From Candidatus Nitrosocosmicus sp. (GTDB taxonomy: Archaea; Thermoproteota; Nitrososphaeria; Nitrososphaerales; Nitrososphaeraceae): a DNA stretch of 11,065 nucleotides. The DNA is taken from positions 1-11,065 of the forward strand of contig JAKDMR010000042.1 in the NCBI GenBank assembly GCA_030452275.1, written 5' to 3'. Below are positions 1-6,661 of the stretch, piece by piece. The stretch's first letter is position 1; the number at the start of each line of letters is the position of its first letter. The notes below the pieces were generated by a model. That model was not told where the DNA came from and did no database searches. It saw only the letters and a program-made list of their open reading frames with translations. A program made the position numbers and the translations under genes.

Positions 1-144
1 CAAGAACTGAAAAATGCAGTCCCTTTTACCTTTTATCTTTTATAACTTGAACATATTATACGTAGTATATAGTCACAATCTGGTGATCGGATTGAATTTT
101 ATTATCGGTAGTAGGAAAATTTTGTTTTTTAAGAAAAGTTAGCC

Positions 145-162
145 TGTGTCACTTGAGACACA
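145..162. repeat. Small inverted repeat (hairpin)
   Basis: TGTGTC at 145-150 and GACACA at 157-162 are perfect reverse complements around a 6-base loop. A T-run (124-130) precedes it on the plus strand, so on the minus strand the stem is followed about 15 nt later by an A-run, not a U-run. It therefore does not look like a terminator in either direction. It could be an operator for a dimeric regulator or chance. Confidence 0.35.
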
Positions 163-337
163 AACATTTAATTAATTTACCTTAATATATCTATATACGG
201 TTACACTTATAAATACATCAAACGTCAGTCAACATATTCAACCTCATTTGTAAGTCATATGGTTTGATTTTTCTTCCTGTATTATCTTTAAAGTAATTTG
301 GGGATTGCGATATACTCCCATCTTTTCATAAAAGTTG

Positions 338-376
338 TTTGGACATTACGCAAGAGATCTATTATACCATCTGAAT
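338..376 (+). repeat. Dispersed repeat, copy A (inverted partner at 10996-11036)
   Basis: The core ATTACGCAAGAGATCTAT (345-362) is identical to the minus strand at 11011-11028. After one mismatch (T here, A there) the match continues through ATACCAT (364-370). With small gaps it extends on both sides, from TTTGGAC here versus TTTGACTA there, to a shared GAAT end. The core contains the 6-base palindrome AGATCT. This copy lies about 126 nt upstream of the small gene at 503 and is not in an open frame (stop at 329-331). The function is unknown; a shared regulatory or RNA element is one possibility. Confidence 0.65.
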
Positions 377-473
377 CTCTGAGTTGCCACGAACTACAAT
401 GTGACTCTTACCTATGCAATACAAAAAATAAGGCAGCCTGATAGTAAATTGCTTAATCAGAACTTCGTTTTAA

Positions 474-486
474 CAAATAAATAATA
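474..486 (+). promoter_or_regulatory. Possible TATA box for the small gene at 503
   Basis: The run AACAAATAAATAATAAT (471-487) is centred roughly 25 nt before the ATG at 503, the distance expected of an archaeal TATA box for a leaderless mRNA. No Shine-Dalgarno-like sequence precedes the ATG, which agrees with leaderless translation. The surroundings are AT-rich, so chance resemblance is likely enough to keep confidence low. Confidence 0.3.
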
Positions 487-502
487 ATTATGCGCACAAA
501 CA

Positions 503-814
503 ATGTTTATTTTGATATTTTTGCGAAAACACCTCAATGAGGATGAAAAAAGAGAAACTAGGCAATTAAATGAAAATATCGAATCAATCATTAAATCAAT
601 TGAAGAAATTAGTGATGAGCAGAGAGACATAGTTAAGAAATTTAAAATCGATATGGAATTATTCGCTTCAGAGAGATCACTTGAGAGTTGCCTACAAACT
701 CTCAACCAGTCGATGCAGTTGGCTAATATCAGGGAACAATTGGTGGAAACCTACAAACAATACTGCCAGTTGTTAGAACATGAATTAAGAAAGGCTTTGG
801 ACAAGAAATCTTAG
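503..814 (+). CDS. Small charged, helical hypothetical protein (103 aa)
   Basis: I do not recognise this family. After a short hydrophobic start (residues 2-7) the protein is rich in Glu, Lys, Gln, Asp and Leu, with few helix breakers (no proline, no glycine), so one or two long helices or a coiled coil are likely over residues 10-100. Cys63 and Cys88 are the only cysteines. ATG at 503 is the first start after an in-frame stop at 482-484; TTG at 512 or 521 would remove the odd hydrophobic tip. It is the only plus-strand gene and converges on the minus-strand cluster, with 81 nt between the two stop codons. The opposite-strand frame over this region encodes a Ser/Leu-rich low-complexity product typical of an antisense shadow, which favours the plus strand. 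Reality as a gene is probable, not certain. Confidence 0.55.
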   Translation: MFILIFLRKHLNEDEKRETRQLNENIESIIKSIEEISDEQRDIVKKFKIDMELFASERSLESCLQTLNQSMQLANIREQLVETYKQYCQLLEHELRKALDKKS

Positions 815-836
815 AATCTAGAACCACCGCCTAAGA

Positions 837-854
837 ATAATCACGTGAGATTAT
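837..854. repeat. Hairpin between convergent genes
   Basis: ATAATC (837-842) and GATTAT (849-854) are perfect reverse complements around the loop ACGTGA. The centre also contains the 8-base palindrome TCACGTGA (841-848). It sits between the stop of the small plus-strand gene (814) and the stop of the FAH-family gene (896), so it could take part in transcript ending or end protection. There is no adjoining long T-run, which archaeal terminators usually need, so a terminator call is not justified. Confidence 0.35.
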
Positions 855-895
855 GACAAGTATTATCTATAAGGTTAGGAATGTATGATATTCTT

Positions 896-1765
896 TTAAT
901 TAAACAAAATCCGATTTTTGATCGATCCCAATCCCTCAATAGAAATCTCAACTATGTCGTCATGTTTCAGATATCTAGGCTCTTTCATCGACATAGCTAC
1001 TCCGGCAGGAGTACCAGTAGATATGATATCCCCGGGTTCGATTGTTATGAGATCACTCAAAGATGATATTATTTTCTTAATCGGAATAACCATATTGCTA
1101 CTCGACGAATTTTGTCTTAATTCTCCATTTACTTTGGTGGTAATGCGTAGTTTTTGAGGATCTTGAATCTCATCCTTCGTCGTTATCCAAGGACCACAGG
1201 GAGCAAATGTATCAATACTTTTTCCTCGTGTGAACTGTTTATCCCTAAACTGGATATCTCGAGCAGAAACATCATGGAATATCATGTAACCAAAGACGGC
1301 ATCTAATGAATCTTCTTCAGAAATTTTCTTGACTTGTTTTCCGATAATGACCGCTATTTCGGCTTCATAGTCCAATCGCTTCACATAGGATGGAGAAATG
1401 ACATTTCCGTGAGGCGAATTTAACGCCGTTCTGGGCTTTAAGAATATAACAGGTTCTTCAGAAGGAGTTAATCCCGCATCTCGAGCGTGATCATAGTAAT
1501 TAAATGCTAAACAAATAATTTTAGGAGGATTGGGAAGTGGGGCCAGCAAATCGACCTCGCTTATTGGCAAATCATAAGTAAGTTTAGCTCCAATAGAATT
1601 TACTTCTGACAGCCAACCTCCAAACAAGAATTCTTTAATTCGTGGTGGGATAGGGACTCCGGTCTTTTCCTGTATCTGTTCCTTAGTAATAATTTTTTTC
1701 CCATCTTCTGAGATAATTCCATATGTCTCTACAGAATTTTTCAATCTAATCCGTGCTATTTTCAT
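896..1765 (-). CDS. Fumarylacetoacetate hydrolase (FAH) family protein
   Basis: A 289-residue member of the FAH superfamily: metal-dependent enzymes that hydrolyse or decarboxylate beta-diketo or 2-keto acids (fumarylpyruvate, acylpyruvate and oxaloacetate are known substrates of relatives). A variable N-terminal region (1-70) is followed by the catalytic fold. Visible motifs are Y-x-E-x-E at 133-136 region (metal ligands Glu134 and Glu136 in LDYEAEIAV), HDVSARDIQ with Asp165, Lys182 in the RGKS loop, and TGTPAGV at 250-256. All catalytic positions look intact, so it should be active. The ATG start follows the gltX stop by 9 nt, and an AGGTGA element (1775-1780) overlaps that stop as a possible ribosome binding site. 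It is the last gene of the cluster. The exact substrate cannot be told from the sequence, and its link to the neighbours may be only co-transcription. Confidence 0.9.
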   Translation of the reverse strand: MKIARIRLKNSVETYGIISEDGKKIITKEQIQEKTGVPIPPRIKEFLFGGWLSEVNSIGAKLTYDLPISEVDLLAPLPNPPKIICLAFNYYDHARDAGLTPSEEPVIFLKPRTALNSPHGNVISPSYVKRLDYEAEIAVIIGKQVKKISEEDSLDAVFGYMIFHDVSARDIQFRDKQFTRGKSIDTFAPCGPWITTKDEIQDPQKLRITTKVNGELRQNSSSSNMVIPIKKIISSLSDLITIEPGDIISTGTPAGVAMSMKEPRYLKHDDIVEISIEGLGSIKNRILFN

Positions 1766-1774
1766 TTTTTCATT

Positions 1775-3619
1775 TCACCTATGTGTAAATATTGCAGTAG
1801 ATTTATCATCAATTTTGCAGAATCCATATCTAACAAATTGAACGACAGTTCCAAGCTCAAGCTTTGATATATAGGATTCGGCTAATCCGCAATCCTCTAT
1901 TAAATTATTTTCATTGTATTTGTCTCCAGCGTACAGGGGTAATGGTCTTAAGATCCTATAATTTTGGGAGTCGGATTGAGAGACCCACTGAACCTTCGGG
2001 ATACTATGAGAAACTTCATTTCCCCTATTTTTTGCATTAATAACAATACCAGAAACATTTCCACCGTTTTTATCATTGATGAGAATTTTTTCAATTGACA
2101 AAATTTCTATGTTGCATAAGTCCATTAATCTTAATGTATCTCCGATTTTTAGTTTAATTGCATCATCGTTAGATATATAAATTATATTTCCTACCCGCAC
2201 CGGTCTCTTGCCCATGTCAAGAGTAGGATGATTTCTTATCTCAACTATATCAATGTCAAGTAAATCTATGTTCACTCTGACTGGACTCTTAACAAAGAAG
2301 AGCCTGCGCGCTTTATGGTCCAGCATTTTCCTATTAAATGATTCCAGTATTTCCATTGAGGGTTTCGTTTCGGATAGTGTAATGCTAAGAGAAAGAACAA
2401 ATTTCCTTATTGCCTCAGGCAGTATTCCCCGTCTCCTTAATCCCATAAGTGTAGGCAGTCGGGGATCATCCCAATTCTTTATTATTCCCTTTTCAATCAA
2501 GGGTGTAATTTTCCTCTTAGAAACCGGAATGCCTTCAAATTCCAACCTAGAGAATTCAATTAGCTTTGGTTTCCCTAAAGACAAGTTATCCAAGATGGAG
2601 AAATACAGTTCATTTCGTAATTCGTATTCTTTCGTCCTAAGGGCATGAGTAACACCGTCAATGCTATCTTCTATGGGAGCTGCAAAATCGTACGTGGGCC
2701 ATAATGAATATTTTGATCCGACTTTTGGGTGAAGACCATCTTTTATGACCCTAAAAAGAGTTGGATCCCGCATTGCGGTGTTTAGACTGGACATATTTCC
2801 TCTGTACCTAACGATTGCTTGATTCTGATTATAATTTCCAGAGATCATACTTTCAAATTCAGACAGGTTATTTTCGATCGAATTGTTCGTACATTCGCAC
2901 GCCTTTGCATTTAGGCGATTGCTCTTTATAACTTCTGATGAACATGAACAAACATAAGCAAAATTTCTTTTAATTAACTCCTTACCATATTCATAAATCT
3001 TAGGAATATCATCAGAGGTATTTTTAACCTCATCCGGTTTTACTTCAAGCCAATCAAGACCTTCTTTTATAGCACTGTAATATTCAATTTTTTCTTTTTG
3101 AGGATTAGTATCATCATATCGCAAGATCAATTTTCCTCCATATTTCCTAGCATATTCTTCGTCAATTACAGCGGCTTTAGCATGACCGATATGAGGATAG
3201 CCATTGGGTTCGGGTGGAAATCTAGTTACTACTTTACCATGTACTGCTCCGTCCAGATTTGGAAGTTCAAATTCGATATCTTTGCCGGTTGTTGCTTTTT
3301 TCTTTTTGTTTTCTGGATCATTTTGAGCCTTATCGTTTTCCCCATCGTCACTTTTGAGTTCCTTTAAATAATGATTATTTTCCAAAGTAATTGAGTCATA
3401 GAGTGTCTTTTTTTCATCAACTGATAGCCCATTTAGTTTACTAATAATTCCTTTTATTTCTGGAACCAATTCTTTTACATTTATATTTTCTCCAAGGTTT
3501 TTTGAAATTGAAAAAATCTTTGAAATTACAACATCAACTCTTGTTATGTTGTTAAACTCAATTGCATTTTTCAATGCTATTAATTTAACAGTATTGACAA
3601 ATTTCTCATCAGCAGTCAA
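1775..3619 (-). CDS. gltX: Glutamyl-tRNA synthetase, archaeal type
   Basis: Class I synthetase charging tRNA-Glu (and usually, in archaea lacking GlnRS, tRNA-Gln for later amidation). An N-terminal helical domain (1-85) leads through a very charged linker (about 88-112, with a KKKK run) into the Rossmann catalytic domain. RFPPEPNGYPHIGH (133-146) carries the HIGH motif, and VSKRK (366-370) is the KMSKS counterpart. A CxC...CxC set (Cys224, Cys226, Cys241, Cys243) probably binds zinc. The C-terminal part (about 440-614) is the beta-barrel anticodon-binding domain of the archaeal/GlnRS-like kind. The length of 614 is slightly longer than the usual archaeal 550-580. The start is a TTG (3617-3619) two codons after the in-frame stop of idsA; no other start lies upstream and no nearby Met downstream. 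The spacing of 6 nt from idsA suggests coupled translation. Confidence 0.96.
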   Translation of the reverse strand: MTADEKFVNTVKLIALKNAIEFNNITRVDVVISKIFSISKNLGENINVKELVPEIKGIISKLNGLSVDEKKTLYDSITLENNHYLKELKSDDGENDKAQNDPENKKKKATTGKDIEFELPNLDGAVHGKVVTRFPPEPNGYPHIGHAKAAVIDEEYARKYGGKLILRYDDTNPQKEKIEYYSAIKEGLDWLEVKPDEVKNTSDDIPKIYEYGKELIKRNFAYVCSCSSEVIKSNRLNAKACECTNNSIENNLSEFESMISGNYNQNQAIVRYRGNMSSLNTAMRDPTLFRVIKDGLHPKVGSKYSLWPTYDFAAPIEDSIDGVTHALRTKEYELRNELYFSILDNLSLGKPKLIEFSRLEFEGIPVSKRKITPLIEKGIIKNWDDPRLPTLMGLRRRGILPEAIRKFVLSLSITLSETKPSMEILESFNRKMLDHKARRLFFVKSPVRVNIDLLDIDIVEIRNHPTLDMGKRPVRVGNIIYISNDDAIKLKIGDTLRLMDLCNIEILSIEKILINDKNGGNVSGIVINAKNRGNEVSHSIPKVQWVSQSDSQNYRILRPLPLYAGDKYNENNLIEDCGLAESYISKLELGTVVQFVRYGFCKIDDKSTAIFTHR

Positions 3620-3625
3620 TTTGAA

Positions 3626-4633
3626 TTACAAACTCCGTTCTACAATGTATTCTGCAGAATTTTCTAATGAAATTAAGGCAGGAGACCGGTCATAGCTTTT
3701 CAATGCATTAAATGCTTCCTCAGCGAATCTGTTTGCAATATCACGAACTTCTTTATCGACTCTAATTTCAGCGATTTTTCTTACCATTCCCGCGATCTCA
3801 GAATCCTTAGCATGCTTACTGCCAAAGAGTTGTTTTAATGAATCCCCATCTGTAGAATTCAGATGCTGAAAAGCCAATAAGATAGGCAGAGTTTTTTTCC
3901 CTTCCCGGATATCATTTCCAACAAATTTACCCGTTATTTTTGAATCTCCATGAATTCCAATTAGATCATCAATTAGTTGGAATGCGATACCGATCTTTTC
4001 CCCGTAGCCAGACATATTTTCCAAGTCTTTTTCAGTAAAATCAGGTGAAGATAGAGTGCCCAATTCGCACGAAACCCTAAACAGGGCGGCAGTTTTTTTC
4101 TCAATCATCTTAATATATGAATCTGTTGACGAAAACTCGTCGTCCTGAGCCATTTGTATATCCATGGCTTGCCCCTCGCAAACATCCGTGCAAGAAGTGG
4201 ACAGCAACTCAACCATCCTCAACAGAACGGACTCATCGATTCCAACCTTCTTTCCATAAATAGAGATCACCTGAAATGCTTTTGAAAAAAGGACATCTCC
4301 GGCCAAGATTGCCAGAGGAATTCCAAATTGCCGATGTACTGATGCCACGTTATGTCTAATGTTATCATTATCCATGATGTCGTCGTGAACCAATGTAAAA
4401 TTATGAATCAATTCTACAGAAGCAGCAGCAGGCAACGCAGATTGTAAAGTCCCATTAAGAAGTTCGCTTGACTTAATAGTCATAAAAGGCCTCAGCCTCT
4501 TACCACCACTCTTAATGTAGTGCAACGAAGCCGTATACAAACCAAAAGGCTCGCCGGAAATATTATCGAGAATAAATTGATTTAATTTAGAAGCAATAAA
4601 ATTGATTTCATTTTTTATGTCTTCTGAACTCAT
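3626..4633 (-). CDS. idsA: Geranylgeranyl/polyprenyl diphosphate synthase
   Basis: A 335-residue trans-prenyltransferase condensing IPP with allylic diphosphates to make the C20 GGPP used for archaeal membrane lipids. The order of motifs is GGKRLRP (43-49, IPP binding), first Asp-rich motif DDIMD (84-88) followed by the RH pair (93-94), Gln155 and Asp158 helix, KTA (180-182), and second Asp-rich region QLIDDLIG (219-226) with VGNDIREGKKTLP (238-250). Phe79 stands five residues before the first motif, the position where a bulky aromatic residue limits product length to about C20 in archaeal enzymes, so GGPP is the likely product (inference). The fifth residue of the second motif is Gly rather than Asp, which is common in short-chain archaeal enzymes. 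The ATG start lies 26 nt inside the preceding isomerase gene, so the two are translationally linked. Confidence 0.95.
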   Translation of the reverse strand: MSSEDIKNEINFIASKLNQFILDNISGEPFGLYTASLHYIKSGGKRLRPFMTIKSSELLNGTLQSALPAAASVELIHNFTLVHDDIMDNDNIRHNVASVHRQFGIPLAILAGDVLFSKAFQVISIYGKKVGIDESVLLRMVELLSTSCTDVCEGQAMDIQMAQDDEFSSTDSYIKMIEKKTAALFRVSCELGTLSSPDFTEKDLENMSGYGEKIGIAFQLIDDLIGIHGDSKITGKFVGNDIREGKKTLPILLAFQHLNSTDGDSLKQLFGSKHAKDSEIAGMVRKIAEIRVDKEVRDIANRFAEEAFNALKSYDRSPALISLENSAEYIVERSL

Positions 4634-5726
4634 AACTATTCAACATACTTGCTAATTTATCTTTCAATATATATCTTGTATTCACCAAGGAATCAATGTC
4701 AGATGAACCTAACAAAAACATCGTACTCCTCAGTTGTGCTAAAATCAATTGTGTAAATCTGTCTAAATCATCTTCGGATTCTGCAGCCATTCTTAAGAAT
4801 GGAAATGCCATTGCACACATTTTAGCTCCGAGCATCAAACACTTGGCTATTTCGAGGCCGTTGCGAAGTCCGCCCGAGGCAATCACAGGGACCTCTATGG
4901 ACCTTGATACCATTAACACACTCAAAGCAGTTGGAATGCCCCAGTCCCAAAAAAGGCTACCCAAATTAGATTTAATGTAACTGTTTGCATTATCTGCTCT
5001 TATTTTTTCAATTCCAGCCCAGCTAGTACCACCCGAACCTGCAACGTTGATAGCCTTGACACCCGCACCCTGAAGTTTGAAGGCAACCTCAGGCGAAACT
5101 CCAGAGCCTACTTCTTTGACTATGATTGGAATCTCTAATTCAATTGCTAATGAACCTATTTTTTGTAGAACTCCCTTAAAATGTGGCTCCCCTTCGGGTT
5201 GAATCAATTCTTGAAGTGGGTTCAAATGAATGGCTAATGCATCCGCATCAATCATTTTTATGATTTTTTTGACGTCATCTTTTGACAGTCCTTCAGCAAG
5301 TTGAGCCCCACCTATATTTGCAATCAAAAAAGCATTTGGGGCAACGCTACGAGCTATAGCATAACTCTGAATCAGCTTGTCACTTTTTAGCCCAGCCCTT
5401 TGACTTCCAAGCCCCATCGCTAATCCATATTTCTCAGCTATTTGACCAAGTCTTTTGTTTATTATTAATGCTTCGTCAGTACCGCCAGTCATAGAATCAA
5501 TTATAATGGGAGCAGAAAAGCTTCTGCCTAGAAAAACAGTATTCAATTTTATATCCTCTATATTGACTTCAGGCAGGGCATTGTGGATCAAATAAACATC
5601 CTCCAAAAGAGTTGTAGTTTCTTTGCCCTGAACCTCTTCTTTCAGAGGAATGTTAATGCCTTCTTTTTTTCTCTTCTTTATCAGTTCAATTTGTTTTTCT
5701 GAGAGGGAATGGTCATGGCTATCCAT
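4608..5726 (-). CDS. fni: Type 2 isopentenyl-diphosphate delta-isomerase
   Basis: An FMN- and NAD(P)H-dependent TIM-barrel enzyme that interconverts IPP and DMAPP, supplying the primer for prenyl chain synthesis. The 372-residue length is normal. Visible motifs are DSMTGG (77-82), GLGSQR (105-110), the substrate and Mg-binding stretch HLNPLQELIQPEGE (167-180), KEVGSG (204-209), the GSGGTSW loop (230-236), the FWDWG-P segment (259-265) and the phosphate-binding ASGGLRNG (283-290), all typical of Idi-2. The ATG at 5724-5726 is preceded by a strong GGGAGGGAG Shine-Dalgarno sequence 6 nt upstream. The 3' end overlaps idsA by 26 nt, and isopentenyl phosphate kinase lies 41 nt upstream, so substrate production and use are encoded side by side. 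Confidence 0.97.
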   Translation of the reverse strand: MDSHDHSLSEKQIELIKKRKKEGINIPLKEEVQGKETTTLLEDVYLIHNALPEVNIEDIKLNTVFLGRSFSAPIIIDSMTGGTDEALIINKRLGQIAEKYGLAMGLGSQRAGLKSDKLIQSYAIARSVAPNAFLIANIGGAQLAEGLSKDDVKKIIKMIDADALAIHLNPLQELIQPEGEPHFKGVLQKIGSLAIELEIPIIVKEVGSGVSPEVAFKLQGAGVKAINVAGSGGTSWAGIEKIRADNANSYIKSNLGSLFWDWGIPTALSVLMVSRSIEVPVIASGGLRNGLEIAKCLMLGAKMCAMAFPFLRMAAESEDDLDRFTQLILAQLRSTMFLLGSSDIDSLVNTRYILKDKLASMLNSYEFRRHKK

Positions 5727-5732
5727 GCTTAA

Positions 5733-5741
5733 CTCCCTCCC
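5733..5741 (-). promoter_or_regulatory. Strong Shine-Dalgarno sequence of fni
   Basis: The minus strand reads GGGAGGGAG here, ending 6 nt before the fni ATG. It pairs well with the CCUCC-type anti-Shine-Dalgarno end of archaeal 16S rRNA. It marks the ATG at 5726 as the true start and shows that this internal cistron recruits ribosomes by itself. Confidence 0.7.
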
Positions 5742-5767
5742 AGAGATTTAAATGGATCATTCTTGTG

Positions 5768-6583
5768 CTAACTCCCAGAACCCATTCTTATACATGTGCC
5801 GATGTATTCACGATCGTGAATAATATCTAATATTCTTTCTGGATGGAAACCATTAATCAAATATGCGGGTGTACCTGATTTTGCAATTTGAGTAGATTCA
5901 GTTATTTTCCGTTTCATTCCTCCGGTAACATCAAAAGAAGAGACAAAGTGTTCTTTTTTTATATCATCTTCCAAAAAAATATTGCTAATATCTGTCCTGT
6001 CCACTCGAATTTCCCGGACTATTTCCCCCTTCCCTATATCATTGTATAATCCATCTACGTTGGTGGTAAAAATAGAGAACTTGGGGTGCAATTCTTTGCA
6101 CAACATAGACATTATCGTGTCGCCAGAAAGAATTGAAAAGTTATTTTCAGATGTATGTATTACATCTCCAAATGTAACTGGTATGAGATCATTCCCAATT
6201 GTCATATCAAGAATATTATGTATTCTCACGGGGTCCGCCACTCCGTTGAAAACGAAGGTGGATGGTTGGATCGAATAAGGTTTTAAGTTTGACTCTATTA
6301 ATTTATTGATAATTATTTGATTTAATTTGATCATTGATTCATGGACTACGGATACACCTAGATCCGAATATGGGTACGGCTTAGTGTGCATATCATATTT
6401 TACAGACCAATAGTGACCGAAAGAACCACCACCGTGAACAATGATAACCTTAAAATTTTTCTTGATCTCACTTAGCACCTCTAATATTTTATCGATCCCC
6501 CCGTAGTTCGGGGTTAAAGGTTTTTCTTTGAAAGTGACTACAGATCCACCCAATTTAATGACTACTAAATTACTACTTATCAA
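5768..6583 (-). CDS. ipk: Isopentenyl phosphate kinase
   Basis: An amino-acid-kinase-fold enzyme that phosphorylates isopentenyl phosphate to IPP with ATP, the last step of the archaeal mevalonate route. KLGGS (10-14) forms the glycine-rich phosphate loop; VHGGGSFGH (49-57) ends in the histidine known to be catalytic in archaeal IPKs (His57 here); SGD (153-155), TNVDGLY (174-180) and DVTGGMKRK (218-226) are further nucleotide-binding signatures. The 271-residue length fits the family. The start is TTG (6581-6583): no ATG, GTG or TTG lies between it and the upstream in-frame stop at 6614-6616, and the glycine loop begins at residue 10, so there is little room to start later. It is preceded by the widest gap in the cluster (78 nt after mevalonate kinase) and may have a promoter of its own. 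Confidence 0.95.
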   Translation of the reverse strand: MISSNLVVIKLGGSVVTFKEKPLTPNYGGIDKILEVLSEIKKNFKVIIVHGGGSFGHYWSVKYDMHTKPYPYSDLGVSVVHESMIKLNQIIINKLIESNLKPYSIQPSTFVFNGVADPVRIHNILDMTIGNDLIPVTFGDVIHTSENNFSILSGDTIMSMLCKELHPKFSIFTTNVDGLYNDIGKGEIVREIRVDRTDISNIFLEDDIKKEHFVSSFDVTGGMKRKITESTQIAKSGTPAYLINGFHPERILDIIHDREYIGTCIRMGSGS

Positions 6584-6600
6584 GGCGTACGAGATTAGTG

Positions 6601-6620
6601 AAATATTAAGACATTATTAA
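6601..6620 (-). promoter_or_regulatory. Possible internal promoter upstream of ipk
   Basis: In the 78-nt gap between mevalonate kinase and ipk the minus strand carries TTAATAATG (6612-6620) and TTAATATTT (6601-6609), centred about 33 and 22 nt before the TTG start. Either could act as a TATA box giving a leaderless or very short-leader mRNA, and there is no clear Shine-Dalgarno sequence next to the start. Other junctions in the cluster lack room for this. AT-richness makes false positives likely. Confidence 0.3.
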
Positions 6621-6661
6621 TTGTGTGATTCTACAGAGTTTTTTGAATCTTGAAAGGAAGG

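Larger units (their letters stand above)
1..502. other. Non-coding AT-rich stretch, no gene seen
   Basis: About 500 bases without a convincing reading frame on either strand. I see no tRNA-like T-loop signature, no rRNA and no CRISPR-like spacing. It does contain a 6-bp perfect hairpin at 145-162, an imperfect AT-rich palindrome at 53-70 (14 of 18 positions pair), and one copy of a 39-nt repeat at 338-376 whose partner lies in inverted orientation upstream of rpoN. The last part (about 470-502) is very AT-rich and probably holds the promoter of the small gene at 503. A small non-coding RNA cannot be excluded from sequence alone. Confidence 0.6.

Noticed and set aside
53..70. AT-rich palindrome as a transposon end or origin element
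   Set aside because: Only 14 of 18 positions pair and there is no flanking duplication, transposase or Cdc6/Orc gene.
145..162. Hairpin as a bacterial-type terminator
   Set aside because: The stem is only 6 bp with moderate GC, no U-run follows in either direction, and no gene ends nearby.
219..225. Parts of box C/D or H/ACA guide RNA in the gene-free stretch
   Set aside because: CTGA-like D boxes occur near 371-384, but no matching RTGATGA C box is found at a suitable distance, and no K-turn or paired structure is evident.
457..705. Open frame on the minus strand over the small plus-strand gene
   Set aside because: The product is a Ser/Leu/Ile/Phe-rich low-complexity protein, as expected for the antisense of an acidic helical gene; the plus-strand frame looks far more protein-like.
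2253..2648. 131-codon open frame on the plus strand inside gltX
   Set aside because: It lies wholly opposite the catalytic and anticodon-binding parts of gltX, has a Ser-rich composition typical of an antisense shadow and no recognisable motif.
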